Origin: Sphingobium sp. MI1205
Lineage (GTDB): Bacteria; Pseudomonadota; Alphaproteobacteria; Sphingomonadales; Sphingomonadaceae
Length of the DNA stretch: 64,000 nucleotides
Reading direction: 5' to 3'
NCBI RefSeq assembly: GCF_001563285.1
Contig: NZ_CP005188.1
Span: 1,989,501 to 2,053,500, forward strand
How positions within the stretch are numbered: position 1 is the stretch's first letter; the number at the start of each line of letters is the position of its first letter. The notes under the pieces are model-generated. The model searched no databases. It saw only the letters and a list, made by a program, of their open reading frames with translations, and had not been told where the DNA came from. Below, in pieces: positions 1-9,254 of this stretch. The translations under genes were made by a program, and so were the position numbers.

Positions 1-1574
1 CCTTTGGCCGGGGCCGCAGCGCCAGCGTCCGCGCCACCCACCGGCTCGGCCACCGCTCGCGCCAAGTGATCGTCAAGGCGCGGGTGGTCCGGCATGGCGG
101 CCGCGCGTCACTCGCCGCCCATCTCAACTATCTGCAACGCGATGGCGTCACGCGCGATGGCGAACGGGGCGTGCTGTTCGGCGCCGAAGCCGACAACCTC
201 GACCGCAACGACTTCGCTTCGCTCTGCAAGGACGATCGCCACCACTTCCGCTTCATCGTCTCGCCCGAGGACGCCGCCGATATGGGCGACCTCAAGGGCT
301 TCACCCGCGAGTTGATGCGCCGCATGGAAACGGATCTCGGCACGCGCCTCGACTGGCGCGCCGTCGAGCACTGGAACACCGACAATCCCCACGTCCACAT
401 CATCGTGCGCGGCGTCGCCGAGGATGGGCAGAACCTCGTCATCTCCCGCGACTATATCCGCGAGGGGATGCGAGCGCAGGCGCGCGACATCGTGACCCGC
501 GAGCTGGGGTTGCGCACCGACCTTGAGGTTCGCCAGTCGCTGGAGCGACAGGTCGAGGCCGAGCGCTGGACCGAGATCGACCGCGACCTCTCACGGACCA
601 TGCAGCGCGATGGCGTGATCGACATGGCGCCCGAGGCCGGGACGCGGCCCGACGCCGACCATGCCTTGAGGATGGGGCGGCTGCGCAAGCTCGAACGGCT
701 CGGCCTCGCCAGCGAAGTCGCGCCGGGACAGTGGACGCTCGCGGGCGACGCGCAGGCGGCCTTGCGGGAGCTGGGCGAGCGGGACGACATCATCAAGCGG
801 ATGCACAAGGCGATGACCGAGCGCGGCATCGACCGCGGCGCCGCCAGCTATGTGCTTGAACCCGATCCCGCGCAGCCCGTCATCGGCAAGCTGGTCGATC
901 GCGGCCTCCATGACGAGTTGACCGGCCACGCCTATGCGATCGTCGATGGAATCGATGGGCGCACCCATCACGTCCAGTTTCCCGACATCGAGGCGACCGG
1001 CGATTGCCGGCCCGGCGCGATCGTCGAGTTGCGCCGGTTCACCGACCGCAAGGGCCGCGACCGGGTGGCGCTCGCCGTGCGATCGGACATGGACCTCGAC
1101 GCACAGGTCCGGGCGCCGGGCGCCACCTGGCTCGATCGCCGCAACCTGTCGAGCGATGGCCGTGACCTCGGCGGCGGCTTCGGAACCGAGGTGCGCGCCG
1201 CGATGGAGGCGCGGGCCGAGCATCTCGCCGGCGAGGGGCTGGCCCATCGGCAGGGCCAGCGCATCGTCTTTGCCCGCAACCTGCTCGACACGTTGAGGCG
1301 GCGGGAGCTGGACGCGACAGCGAACGAATTGTCGGCGGAGATCGGCTTGCCGCACACGCCGTCCAAGTCCGGCGAATATGTCGCCGGCGCGGTGCGGCAG
1401 CGGCTGACGCTCGCCTCCGGCCGCTTCGCGATGATCGACAACGGCCTCGGCTTCCAACTCGTGCCCTGGTCCCCCTCACTCGACAGCCAGATCGGCAAGC
1501 ACATCTCCGGCGTCATGCGTGGCGACGGCAGCGTGGACTGGTCGTTCGGCCGCGGTCGGGGCCTCGGCTTGTGA
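1..1574 (+). CDS. Conjugative relaxase (VirD2/DUF3363 type), 5' end outside window
   Basis: Relaxase that would nick oriT and lead the transferred strand into the recipient. The reading frame is open from base 3, so the GTG at 66 is probably internal and the start lies upstream of the window. Family signs are a Tyr in 'AHLNYLQRDGVTRDG', which is the expected catalytic-tyrosine region, and a metal-binding His cluster in 'HWNTDNPHVHIIVRG'. A long C-terminal DUF3363-like region follows. The coupling-protein gene starts 16 bases after its stop, which fits a transfer operon. About 523 residues are visible. The family call is from motif recognition and the exact subfamily is inferred. Confidence 0.85.
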   Translation, partial: FGRGRSASVRATHRLGHRSRQVIVKARVVRHGGRASLAAHLNYLQRDGVTRDGERGVLFGAEADNLDRNDFASLCKDDRHHFRFIVSPEDAADMGDLKGFTRELMRRMETDLGTRLDWRAVEHWNTDNPHVHIIVRGVAEDGQNLVISRDYIREGMRAQARDIVTRELGLRTDLEVRQSLERQVEAERWTEIDRDLSRTMQRDGVIDMAPEAGTRPDADHALRMGRLRKLERLGLASEVAPGQWTLAGDAQAALRELGERDDIIKRMHKAMTERGIDRGAASYVLEPDPAQPVIGKLVDRGLHDELTGHAYAIVDGIDGRTHHVQFPDIEATGDCRPGAIVELRRFTDRKGRDRVALAVRSDMDLDAQVRAPGATWLDRRNLSSDGRDLGGGFGTEVRAAMEARAEHLAGEGLAHRQGQRIVFARNLLDTLRRRELDATANELSAEIGLPHTPSKSGEYVAGAVRQRLTLASGRFAMIDNGLGFQLVPWSPSLDSQIGKHISGVMRGDGSVDWSFGRGRGLGL

Positions 1575-1590
1575 CCCGGAAAGGATAATC

Positions 1591-3618
1591 ATGTCCGCCA
1601 CCAAGATTCAGTGGGGCCAGCTTACCGCCGTTCTCTCGATCGTGGTCGCGGCGACGTGGGCCGCGACCCAATGGACGGCCGCCTCTCTCGGCTATCAGTC
1701 TGAATTGGGAACGCCCTGGTTCACGATCGCCGGCTGGCCGGTCTATCCGCCCTACGCCTTCTTCGTCTGGTGGTTCGTCTTCGACGCCTACGCGCCCAGG
1801 ATTTTCATCACCGGCGCATATATCGCGGCCTCGGGAGGCATCGCCGGCTTCCTGGTCGCTATTGCCATGTCGGTCCATCGGGCGCGCGAGCTGAAGAACG
1901 CCGAGACCTATGGTTCGGCGCATTGGGCGGTGCGCGAGGATGTCGAGGCCGCTGGCCTGCTCGGCGAGAACGGCGTCATGCTCGGCCGACTGGGGCGGGA
2001 CTATCTGCGCCATGATGGTCCCGAGCATGTGCTGTGCTTCGCGCCGACCCGGAGCGGCAAAGGCGTCGGGCTTGTTGTTCCCACGCTGCTGACCTGGCCG
2101 GCCTCGGCGATCGTGCATGACATCAAGGGCGAGAACTGGCAGCTCACCGCCGGCTTCCGCGCCCGCCATACCCGCGTGCTGCTGTTCGACCCGACCAACG
2201 CGGATTCGGCCGCCTACAATCCGCTGCTCGAAATCCGCAAGGGCGCCTGGGAGGTGCGCGACGTGCAGAACGTCGCCGACGTGCTGGTGGACCCGGAAGG
2301 GTCGTTGGATAAGCGTAACCACTGGGAAAAAACCTCCCATGCGCTGCTGGTCGGGGCGATCCTCCACGTCCTCTACGCCGGCGAGGACAAGACGCTCGCC
2401 GGCGTCGCGGCCTTCCTGTCCGACCCGGCGCGCCCGATCGAGTCCACGCTGCGCGCGATGATGACGACGCCGCATCTCGGGCAAGCCGGCGTCCATCCCG
2501 TCGTCGCCAGCGCCGCGCGCGAGCTGCTCAACAAATCGGACAATGAGCGATCGGGCGTCCTTTCGACCGCCATGTCGTTCCTCGGCCTCTATCGTGATCC
2601 CGTCGTCGCGCAGGTCACGCGCACCTGTCAGTGGCGCATATCGGATCTGGTCGGCGGCGATCGGCCGGTGACGCTCTACCTCGTCGTGCCGCCATCCGAC
2701 ATCTCGCGCACCAAGCCGCTGATCCGCCTCATCCTCAACCAGATCGGGCGCCGGCTGACCGAGGACTTGCAGGCGCGGCAGTCGCGCCATCGGCTGCTCC
2801 TGATGCTGGACGAGTTTCCCGCGCTCGGGCGGCTCGACTTCTTCGAGTCCGCGCTGGCGTTCATGGCGGGCTACGGCATCCAGAGCTTCCTCATCGCGCA
2901 GTCGCTCAACCAGATCGAAAAGGCTTACGGCCCCAACAACGCCATCCTCGACAACTGTCACGTCCGGGTGAGCTTCGCGACCAACGACGAGCGGACGGCC
3001 AAACGCATATCGGATGCGCTCGGCACGGCGACCGAGATGCGGGCGATGAAGAACTATGCCGGCCATCGGCTATCGCCGTGGCTGGGGCATTTGATGGTGT
3101 CGCGCTCTGAGACCGCCCGCCAGCTCCTCACGCCCGGCGAGATCATGCAGCTCCCGCCCGAGGACGAAATCGTGATGGTGGCGGGCGTGCCGCCGATCCG
3201 GGCCAACAAGGTCCGCTACTATAAGGATCGGCGCTTCACCGAGCGGGTGGTGTCGCCGCCCGACATCCGCGGCGGAGGCGGCCCGCAGCGCCCGGATGAC
3301 TGGAGCGCGCTGCCGCCGATCGCGCCGCCACCCGAACCGCCTGCGCCCCAGCCTGAGCCCAAGAAGAAGAAAAAGAAGGCGAAGGAGACCAGCGCCGAGG
3401 ACGAGGCCGACAATGCGGACCTGCGCCGCGAGCCCGAGATGGAGCGGCACATCGATATCGCGCCGCCGCCGCTGCCAGCGTCTGCCAACGAGTTCGAGCT
3501 GGACGAGCCGGAGCACGATCCCGATGCCGACGCCGCCCGGCAGGCCGCCATGCGTCGGCAGATGCAGGGGATGGCGCGCCAGGCGTCGCTCGATCCCGGC
3601 GATGGGATGGACCTGTGA
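1591..3618 (+). CDS. traG: Type IV coupling protein TraG/VirD4
   Basis: Inner-membrane ATPase that links the relaxosome to the mating channel. The 675-residue product has N-terminal membrane segments within about residues 10-100. A Walker A motif 'PTRSGKGVG' lies near residue 152 and a Walker B 'LLLMLDEFPALG' near residue 403. The C-terminal tail is Pro/Lys/Glu rich, with a lysine run near residue 595. The ATG at 1591 is chosen because 'AAAGGATAATC' precedes it; an upstream in-frame start would overlap the relaxase. The stop overlaps the next gene by four bases. Length and motifs are normal for TraG of Trb-type elements. Confidence 0.95.
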   Translation: MSATKIQWGQLTAVLSIVVAATWAATQWTAASLGYQSELGTPWFTIAGWPVYPPYAFFVWWFVFDAYAPRIFITGAYIAASGGIAGFLVAIAMSVHRARELKNAETYGSAHWAVREDVEAAGLLGENGVMLGRLGRDYLRHDGPEHVLCFAPTRSGKGVGLVVPTLLTWPASAIVHDIKGENWQLTAGFRARHTRVLLFDPTNADSAAYNPLLEIRKGAWEVRDVQNVADVLVDPEGSLDKRNHWEKTSHALLVGAILHVLYAGEDKTLAGVAAFLSDPARPIESTLRAMMTTPHLGQAGVHPVVASAARELLNKSDNERSGVLSTAMSFLGLYRDPVVAQVTRTCQWRISDLVGGDRPVTLYLVVPPSDISRTKPLIRLILNQIGRRLTEDLQARQSRHRLLLMLDEFPALGRLDFFESALAFMAGYGIQSFLIAQSLNQIEKAYGPNNAILDNCHVRVSFATNDERTAKRISDALGTATEMRAMKNYAGHRLSPWLGHLMVSRSETARQLLTPGEIMQLPPEDEIVMVAGVPPIRANKVRYYKDRRFTERVVSPPDIRGGGGPQRPDDWSALPPIAPPPEPPAPQPEPKKKKKKAKETSAEDEADNADLRREPEMERHIDIAPPPLPASANEFELDEPEHDPDADAARQAAMRRQMQGMARQASLDPGDGMDL

Positions 3619-4034
3619 CGACGAAATCGCCCCTCTCGGTCTACCTCGACCCCGAAATCATGCGCTCGCTCGCCGCCTATGCCGACCGGCGCGGCAAATC
3701 ACGCTCGCTGATCGCCGAGGCCGCCATCGCGTCCTTTCTATCGCCGGACGCCGACGAACAGCGCGAGGCGGCGATCGCCAAACGCCTTGACCGGCTCGAC
3801 CGACGCACCACGCGGCTCGAACGCGATGTCGGCATCGGCGTCGAGATGATCGCGCTGTTCGTCCGCTTCTGGCTATCCAACACCCCGCCGCCGCCCGAAG
3901 TCGAGCGGGCCGCGATGCGCCGCCAGGGCGGGGATCGCTACGACGCCTTCATCGAGGCGCTCGGCCGGCGACTCGCCAAGGGACCGAAGGTCCGGCAGGA
4001 GATTGGGGAGGACATGCCGCCCCAAGACGAATGA
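3615..4034 (+). CDS. CopG/ribbon-helix-helix family protein
   Basis: Small protein of 139 residues whose N-terminal half ('PLSVYLDPEIMRSLAAYADR...SLIAEAAIASFL') has the length and pattern of a ribbon-helix-helix DNA-binding domain. A coiled region with Arg/Asp heptad-like spacing and one hydrophobic helix near residues 75-90 follow. It starts at a GTG that overlaps the traG stop, so it is translationally coupled. CopG genes often sit between traG and trbB in alphaproteobacterial integrative elements and may regulate transfer. That role is inferred here. Confidence 0.8.
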   Translation: MTTKSPLSVYLDPEIMRSLAAYADRRGKSRSLIAEAAIASFLSPDADEQREAAIAKRLDRLDRRTTRLERDVGIGVEMIALFVRFWLSNTPPPPEVERAAMRRQGGDRYDAFIEALGRRLAKGPKVRQEIGEDMPPQDE

Positions 4035-4175
4035 GGCCGCCTACGCTGCTCCCTGTATTTCTTCGCTAGACTACGACGGCCACATTTACTTGTTGAACTG
4101 ATCTCTTTTCTGTCTCTCTTGATGTGCCCCTGAGACCGGGCGGCGGTTCGTCCGGCTCAAATCAGGGGCCGTTTC

Positions 4176-5156
4176 TTGACCACCCGCCCGATCACTTCCG
4201 ATGCGAGAGCGCGCGGCGCGCGGATGCTGCGCACGGCGCTGGGACCGTCGATCGCGGCCTGGCTCGAAGACCCGGCCGTCATCGAGGTGATGCTGAACCC
4301 CGACGGCCGCCTGTGGGTCGATCGGCTCGGCGAGGGGATCAGCGACACCGGCGAATTGCTGACCGCCGCGGACGGCGAGCGGATCGTTCGCCTGGTCGCC
4401 CACCATGTCGGCGTCGAGGTTCATGCGCGCAGCCCCCGCGTCTCGGCCGAGCTGCCGGAAGGCGGCGAACGGTTCGAGGGGCTCGTGCCCCCTGTGGTCG
4501 CGGCGCCCGCCTTTGCCATCCGCAAGCCCGCCGTCGCCGTGTTCACGCTCGACGACTATGTGGCCGCCGGGATCATGTCCGCCGTCCAGGCCGGGGCGCT
4601 GCGCGACGGCGTGGGGAGCCGAGCCAACATCCTCGTCGCGGGCGGGACCGGCACCGGCAAGACCACTTTGGTCAACGCGCTGCTCGCCGAAGTCGCCCGG
4701 ACCACCGACCGCATCGTTCTGATCGAGGACACGCGCGAGCTGCAATGCGCCGCGCCCAACCTCGTCGCCATGCGGACCAAGGACGGCGTGGTCTCGCTGT
4801 CTGAACTCGTTCGCTCCTCGCTGCGCTTGCGTCCCGACCGCATCCCCATCGGCGAGGTGCGGGGCGCCGAGGCGCTCGACCTCCTCAAAGCCTGGGGCAC
4901 CGGCCATCCGGGCGGCATCGGCACCATCCATGCCGGCACCGGGCTCGGCGCGCTGCGCCGCATGGAGCAGCTCATTCAGGAGGCCGTCGTGACGGTCCCG
5001 CGCGCGCTGCTCGCCGAGACCATCGACCTGATCGCGGTGCTGGTCCGCGACGGGCACGGCCGCCGGCTCGCCGAGCTGGCCCGCGTCGAGGGGCTCGACC
5101 CCGCCACCGGCGACTACCGCCTGACCCCGTTCCCCAAAACCGGAGACGCATCATGA
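4176..5156 (+). CDS. trbB: Conjugal transfer ATPase TrbB (VirB11 family)
   Basis: Cytoplasmic hexameric secretion ATPase of the mating-pair formation apparatus. The 326-residue product has a Walker A '[10 protein letters not shown]' near residue 156, an Asp-box region '[11 protein letters not shown]', and the VirB11 signature '[15 protein letters not shown]'. The start codon is probably TTG at 4176, and no better ATG lies before conserved sequence. A 141-base gap separates it from the CopG gene, the largest break in the transfer cluster, so an internal promoter is possible. It overlaps trbC by four bases. Confidence 0.94.
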   Translation: MTTRPITSDARARGARMLRTALGPSIAAWLEDPAVIEVMLNPDGRLWVDRLGEGISDTGELLTAADGERIVRLVAHHVGVEVHARSPRVSAELPEGGERFEGLVPPVVAAPAFAIRKPAVAVFTLDDYVAAGIMSAVQAGALRDGVGSRANILVAGGTGTGKTTLVNALLAEVARTTDRIVLIEDTRELQCAAPNLVAMRTKDGVVSLSELVRSSLRLRPDRIPIGEVRGAEALDLLKAWGTGHPGGIGTIHAGTGLGALRRMEQLIQEAVVTVPRALLAETIDLIAVLVRDGHGRRLAELARVEGLDPATGDYRLTPFPKTGDAS

Positions 5157-5518
5157 AAGGACTGAAAGCCCGGCTGCTGGCCGGCACCATGCTCGATCAC
5201 CTCGGCCACGCGCGGATCAGGGCGAGCGGCGCGCTGGCGCTCGCCACCGCTGCCGTGATGGCGAGCCCCGCCCACGCTTCGGGATCGTCGATGCCGTGGG
5301 AAACGCCGCTCAACTCCATATTGGAGAGCATCGAGGGGCCGGTGGCGAAGATCGTCGCGGTCATCATCATCATCGTCACCGGCCTCAGCCTCGCGTTCGG
5401 CGACACCAGCGGCGGCTTCCGCCGGCTGATCCAGATCGTGTTCGGCCTGTCGATCGCCTTCGCCGCGTCGAGCTTCTTCCTGAGCTTCTTCAGCTTCTCG
5501 GGCGGGGCGCTGGTCTGA
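5153..5518 (+). CDS. trbC: Conjugal transfer pilin TrbC (VirB2 family)
   Basis: Predicted prepilin of the conjugative pilus, 121 residues. It has a long basic N-terminal leader followed by 'LALATAAVMASPAHA', a good cleavage-type signal, and then two hydrophobic segments ('IVAVIIIIVTGLSLAFG' and 'IVFGLSIAFAASSFFLSFF') as in VirB2/TrbC pilins. It sits between trbB and trbD, and its stop codon overlaps the trbD start (TGATG). Confidence 0.9.
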   Translation: MKGLKARLLAGTMLDHLGHARIRASGALALATAAVMASPAHASGSSMPWETPLNSILESIEGPVAKIVAVIIIIVTGLSLAFGDTSGGFRRLIQIVFGLSIAFAASSFFLSFFSFSGGALV

Positions 5519-5799
5519 TGGAAGCCCCATCGGATTTTGGTTCGCCGACCGCCGGCTTCACCGCGCCGGTGCATCGCGCGCTGACCGAGCCGATCCTGCT
5601 GGGCGGCGCCCCGCGCAGCCTCGCGATCCTGAACGGCACGCTGGCCGGCGCGCTCGGCCTCGGCCTGCGCCTCTGGATCGCCGGCCTGGTCCTATGGGCG
5701 GTCGGCCACGCGGTCGGTGTGTGGGCGGCGCGGCGCGATCCGCAGTTCGTGGACGTGGCGCGCCGCCACCTCCGCTACCCGACCAGGCTCCGGGTGTGA
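5518..5799 (+). CDS. trbD: Conjugal transfer protein TrbD (VirB3 family)
   Basis: Small inner-membrane component of the mating channel, 93 residues, with one or two hydrophobic segments ('LAILNGTLAGALGLGLRLWI', 'AGLVLWAVGHAVGVWAA'). The ATG at 5518 overlaps the trbC stop by one base, which decides the start against a longer open frame beginning at 5296 inside trbC. Position between trbC and trbE and the size agree with TrbD. Confidence 0.9.
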   Translation: MEAPSDFGSPTAGFTAPVHRALTEPILLGGAPRSLAILNGTLAGALGLGLRLWIAGLVLWAVGHAVGVWAARRDPQFVDVARRHLRYPTRLRV

Positions 5800-5809
5800 G
5801 GGCGGCCCG

Positions 5810-8284
5810 ATGATGAGCTTGCGCGAATATCGAAGCGGTGCTGCGCACCTCGCCGACTTCCTGCCCTGGGCGGCGCTGGTCGGCGAAGGGGCGGTGTTCA
5901 ACAAGGACGGATCGTTCCAGCGCACGGCGCGCTTTCGCGGCCCCGATCTCGATAGCGCCACGCCGGCAGAGCTGGTCGCGACAACGGCGCGGCTCAACAA
6001 CGCGCTGCGCCGGCTCGGCTCGGGCTGGGCGATCTTCGTCGAGGCGCAGCGCGCGCCCGCGCTCACCTACCCGGATTCTGACTTTCCCGATCCGGCCTCG
6101 GCGCTGGTGGACATGGAGCGGCGCGAGCAATTCCGCGAGGAAGGCGCGCATTTCGAGAGCCGCTATTATCTGACGCTCGCCTGGATGCCGCCGGCCGAGG
6201 ACGCGGCCCGCGCTGAAGGCTGGCTCTACGAGGGGCGCTCCGGCAGCGGCGTCGATCCGTGGGAGCTGCTCAAGAGCTTCGTCGACCGCAGCGACCGCGT
6301 GCTCAATCTGGTCGAAGGCTTCGTGCCCGAGGTCTGCTGGCTCGATGACGCCGAGACGCTGACCTTCCTGCACAGCACCATCTCGACCCGGCGACAACGC
6401 GTCCGCGTGCCGGAAACGCCGATCCACCTCGACGCGCTGCTCGCAGACGAGCCGCTGACCGGCGGGCTGGAGCCGAAGCTGGGCGATCATCATCTCCGCA
6501 CGCTCACCGTCATCGGCTTCCCGAGCGTCACCTTTCCCGGCCTGCTCGACGAGCTGAACCGGCTGCCGTTCGAGTATCGCTGGGCGACGCGGGCGATCAT
6601 GCTCGACAAAACCGACGCGACCAAGCTGCTGACCAAGATCAGGCGGCAATGGTTCGCCAAGCGCAAGTCGGTCGCGGCGATCCTCAAGGAAGTCATGACC
6701 AACGAGGCGTCGGTCCTGCTGGACAGCGACGCCTCGAACAAGGCCGCCGACGCCGACACCGCCTTGCAGGAGCTGGGCGCCGACTATGCGGGTCTCGCCC
6801 TCGTCACCGCTAGCGTGACGGTGTGGGACCGTGACCCGACCGTCGCCGCCGAGAAGCTGCGGCTGGTCGAGAAGGTCATCCAGGGCCGCGACTTCACCGT
6901 CATCCCCGAAGGGATGAACGCGATCGAGGCGTGGCTGGGAAGCCTGCCCGGCCATGTCTATGCCAACGTCCGGCAACCGCCGATCTCCACGCTCAATCTC
7001 GCCCACCTGATCCCCCTGTCAGCGGTATGGGCGGGGCCGGAACGGGACGAGCATTTCGGACAGCCCCCGTTGCTCACCGCACGGACCGAAGGCTCGACCC
7101 CGTTCCGGTTTTCCCTTCACGTCGGCGACGTCGGCCATGAGATCATCGTCGGGCCGACCGGCGCGGGCAAGTCGGTGCTGCTCGCACTGATGGCGATGCA
7201 GTTCCGTCGCTACCCGGATTCTCAAATCTTCGCCTTCGACTTCGGCGGCTCGATCCGGGCGGCCGCGCTGGCGATGGGCGGTGATTGGCAGGATCTCGGC
7301 GGCGGCCTCTCCGACGAGAGCGAGACCGGCGTTCAGCTTCAGCCGCTCGCCCGCATCGACGATCCGGCTGAACGCACCTGGGCCGCCGAATGGCTGGCCG
7401 CGATCCTTGCCCGTGAAGGCGTCACCATCGACCCGCAGGCCAAGGAGCACATTTGGTCGGCGCTCGGCTCGCTCGCCAGCGCCCCGTTGGCCGAGCGCAC
7501 CCTGACCGGCCTCGCCGTGCTCTTGCAGAGCCAGCAACTCAAGCAGGCGCTCGCGCCCTATTGTGTCGGCGGGCCGTGGGGCCGGCTGCTCGATGGCGAG
7601 ACCGAACGGCTGGGCGAGGCCAGGGTCCAAGCCTTCGAGACCGAGGGCCTGGTCGGCGCCGGATCGGCCGCGGCGGTGCTCGCCTATCTGTTCCACCGTA
7701 TCGAGGGCCGGCTGGACGGATCGCCGACGCTCCTCATCATCGACGAGGGCTGGCTGGTGCTCGACAGCCCGGAGTTCGCGGCCCAGCTCCGCGAGTGGCT
7801 CAAGACGCTCAGGAAAAAGAACGCCAGCGTCATCTTCGCCACGCAGAGCCTCGCCGACATCGAAACCTCGGCCATCGCGCCGGCCATCATCGAAAGCTGC
7901 CCGACGCGCATCTTCCTGCCCAACGAGCGCGCGGCCGAGCCACAAATCACCGCCGTCTATCGCCGCTTCGGCCTCAACGACCGCCAGATCGAGATCATCG
8001 CGCGAGCCACGCCGAAGCGGGATTATTACTACCAGTCGGCGCGCGGAAATCGGCTTTTCGAGCTGGGGCTGGGCGAGGTGGCCCTGGCCTTCACCGCCGC
8101 CTCCTCGAAGACCGATCAGCGCCGCATCGCCGAATTGATCGACCGCCACGGCCGCGATGGCTTCGCCGCCGCCTGGCTGCGCGAACGCGGCGTCGCATGG
8201 GCGGCCGATCTCCTGCCGGCCTTCGCCCCCGACGATCGCAGGCAAGCCGAACTTCCCCTGTCCGCCGAGGAGATCATCCCATGA
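5810..8284 (+). CDS. trbE: Conjugal transfer ATPase TrbE (VirB4 family)
   Basis: Large VirB4-type ATPase that energises pilus assembly and substrate passage at the inner membrane. The 824-residue product has a CagE/VirB4 N-terminal domain, a Walker A 'GPTGAGKSVLL' near residue 447, and a Walker B 'LLIIDEGWLVLD' near residue 641. An ATPase-sensor stretch 'VIFATQSLADIE' follows. It starts at 5810 with the double-Met 'MMSLREYRSG'. The open frame extends upstream into trbD, but that part is not family-like. The stop overlaps trbJ by four bases. Confidence 0.95.
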   Translation: MMSLREYRSGAAHLADFLPWAALVGEGAVFNKDGSFQRTARFRGPDLDSATPAELVATTARLNNALRRLGSGWAIFVEAQRAPALTYPDSDFPDPASALVDMERREQFREEGAHFESRYYLTLAWMPPAEDAARAEGWLYEGRSGSGVDPWELLKSFVDRSDRVLNLVEGFVPEVCWLDDAETLTFLHSTISTRRQRVRVPETPIHLDALLADEPLTGGLEPKLGDHHLRTLTVIGFPSVTFPGLLDELNRLPFEYRWATRAIMLDKTDATKLLTKIRRQWFAKRKSVAAILKEVMTNEASVLLDSDASNKAADADTALQELGADYAGLALVTASVTVWDRDPTVAAEKLRLVEKVIQGRDFTVIPEGMNAIEAWLGSLPGHVYANVRQPPISTLNLAHLIPLSAVWAGPERDEHFGQPPLLTARTEGSTPFRFSLHVGDVGHEIIVGPTGAGKSVLLALMAMQFRRYPDSQIFAFDFGGSIRAAALAMGGDWQDLGGGLSDESETGVQLQPLARIDDPAERTWAAEWLAAILAREGVTIDPQAKEHIWSALGSLASAPLAERTLTGLAVLLQSQQLKQALAPYCVGGPWGRLLDGETERLGEARVQAFETEGLVGAGSAAAVLAYLFHRIEGRLDGSPTLLIIDEGWLVLDSPEFAAQLREWLKTLRKKNASVIFATQSLADIETSAIAPAIIESCPTRIFLPNERAAEPQITAVYRRFGLNDRQIEIIARATPKRDYYYQSARGNRLFELGLGEVALAFTAASSKTDQRRIAELIDRHGRDGFAAAWLRERGVAWAADLLPAFAPDDRRQAELPLSAEEIIP

Positions 8285-8991
8285 GCAAGTCCATCATGCG
8301 GCGCACGGCGTTAGCCGGTGTCGCCGCCATCGCTGTCCTCGCCGCGAGCGTTCCCGCGCAGGCGCAGTTCGGCAGCGGCATCGTGTTCGATCCGACCAAC
8401 TATGCGCAGAATGTGCTCACTGCCGCGCGCGAGCTGCAACAGATCAACAACCAGATTCAGCAGATCGAGAACCAGGCGACCTCGCTCATCAATCAGGCGA
8501 AGAATCTCGCCTCGCTGCCATTCAGCACGCTCGCGACCTTGCAGGCGCAGATCCAGCGCACCCAGCAACTCCTGAACAATGCCCAGCGCATCGCCTACAG
8601 CGTCCAGTCGATCGATCAGGCGTTCACCACCCGATACAACGGCGCGACCGCCTCGACCTCCGACGCGCAGATGGTCGCCAACGCGCAGGAGAGCTGGAAA
8701 ACCAGCGTCGCCGCATTTCAGGATACGATGAGGGTTCAGGCGGGCGTCGTCGGCAATATCGACGGCGCCCGCACCAGCATGAACGGCCTGGTCTCGGCCA
8801 GCCAGTCGGCGACCGGCGCGCTCCAGGCGGCGCAGGCCGGCAACCAGCTTCTCGCGCTCCAGTCGCAGCAGATCGCCGACCTGACGGCGCTGCTTGCCGC
8901 GCAGTCGCGCGCGCAGGCGCTGGAGATGGCCCGCCAGACGCAGATCGAGGCGGACGCGCAGGAGCGGTTCCGCCGCTTCATGGGCAACTGA
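8281..8991 (+). CDS. trbJ: Conjugal transfer protein TrbJ (VirB5 family)
   Basis: Periplasmic or surface minor pilus component of 236 residues. A clear signal peptide ('LAGVAAIAVLAASVPAQA') precedes a Gln/Asn-rich helical region ('QQINNQIQQIENQATSLINQ') typical of VirB5/TrbJ coiled coils. It ends in 'ERFRRFMGN', a terminus nearly repeated in the small gene at 13749-14042. Start ATG 8281 overlaps the trbE stop. Confidence 0.93.
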   Translation: MSKSIMRRTALAGVAAIAVLAASVPAQAQFGSGIVFDPTNYAQNVLTAARELQQINNQIQQIENQATSLINQAKNLASLPFSTLATLQAQIQRTQQLLNNAQRIAYSVQSIDQAFTTRYNGATASTSDAQMVANAQESWKTSVAAFQDTMRVQAGVVGNIDGARTSMNGLVSASQSATGALQAAQAGNQLLALQSQQIADLTALLAAQSRAQALEMARQTQIEADAQERFRRFMGN

Positions 8992-8999
8992 GCTCGGCC

Positions 9000-9254
9000 A
9001 TGTCGCGCACCGCGAAAATTGGCGGCGTCGCCGCGCTCGCCGGCATGATGATGGCGGTCGTGGTCGCCGGGGTCGTGACGCGCGAGCGGCCGGCTCAGGT
9101 GGCGACACCCGTTCAACAGACGGCGGCTGTGCCCGAGGCGCTGGCGCGCGAGCTGGACCGCTGCGCCACGCTCACCATGCCCGACGCGGGATGCGAGGCG
9201 GCGTGGGCCGCCAATCGCCGTCGCTTCTTCGGCGAGGAAGGCGCCCGGCCATGA
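9000..9254 (+). CDS. trbK: Putative entry-exclusion protein TrbK-alt
   Basis: Protein of 84 residues with an N-terminal membrane anchor ('VAALAGMMMAVVVAGVV') and a short periplasmic part with two Cys ('LDRCATLTMPDAGCEAAW') followed by 'RRRFFGEEG'. Its place between trbJ and trbL and its build match the TrbK-alt family, thought to limit entry of a second copy of the same element. The exclusion role is known only from relatives. It lacks an obvious lipobox Cys, unlike classical TrbK. It overlaps trbL by four bases. Confidence 0.8.
   Translation: MSRTAKIGGVAALAGMMMAVVVAGVVTRERPAQVATPVQQTAAVPEALARELDRCATLTMPDAGCEAAWAANRRRFFGEEGARP

Noticed and set aside
1513-3066. Minus-strand open frame of 517 codons
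   Set aside because: Antisense to traG, which shows Walker motifs and a proper ribosome site.
5558-7006. Minus-strand open frame of 482 codons
   Set aside because: Antisense to trbD/trbE in the compact conjugation operon, no domain features.
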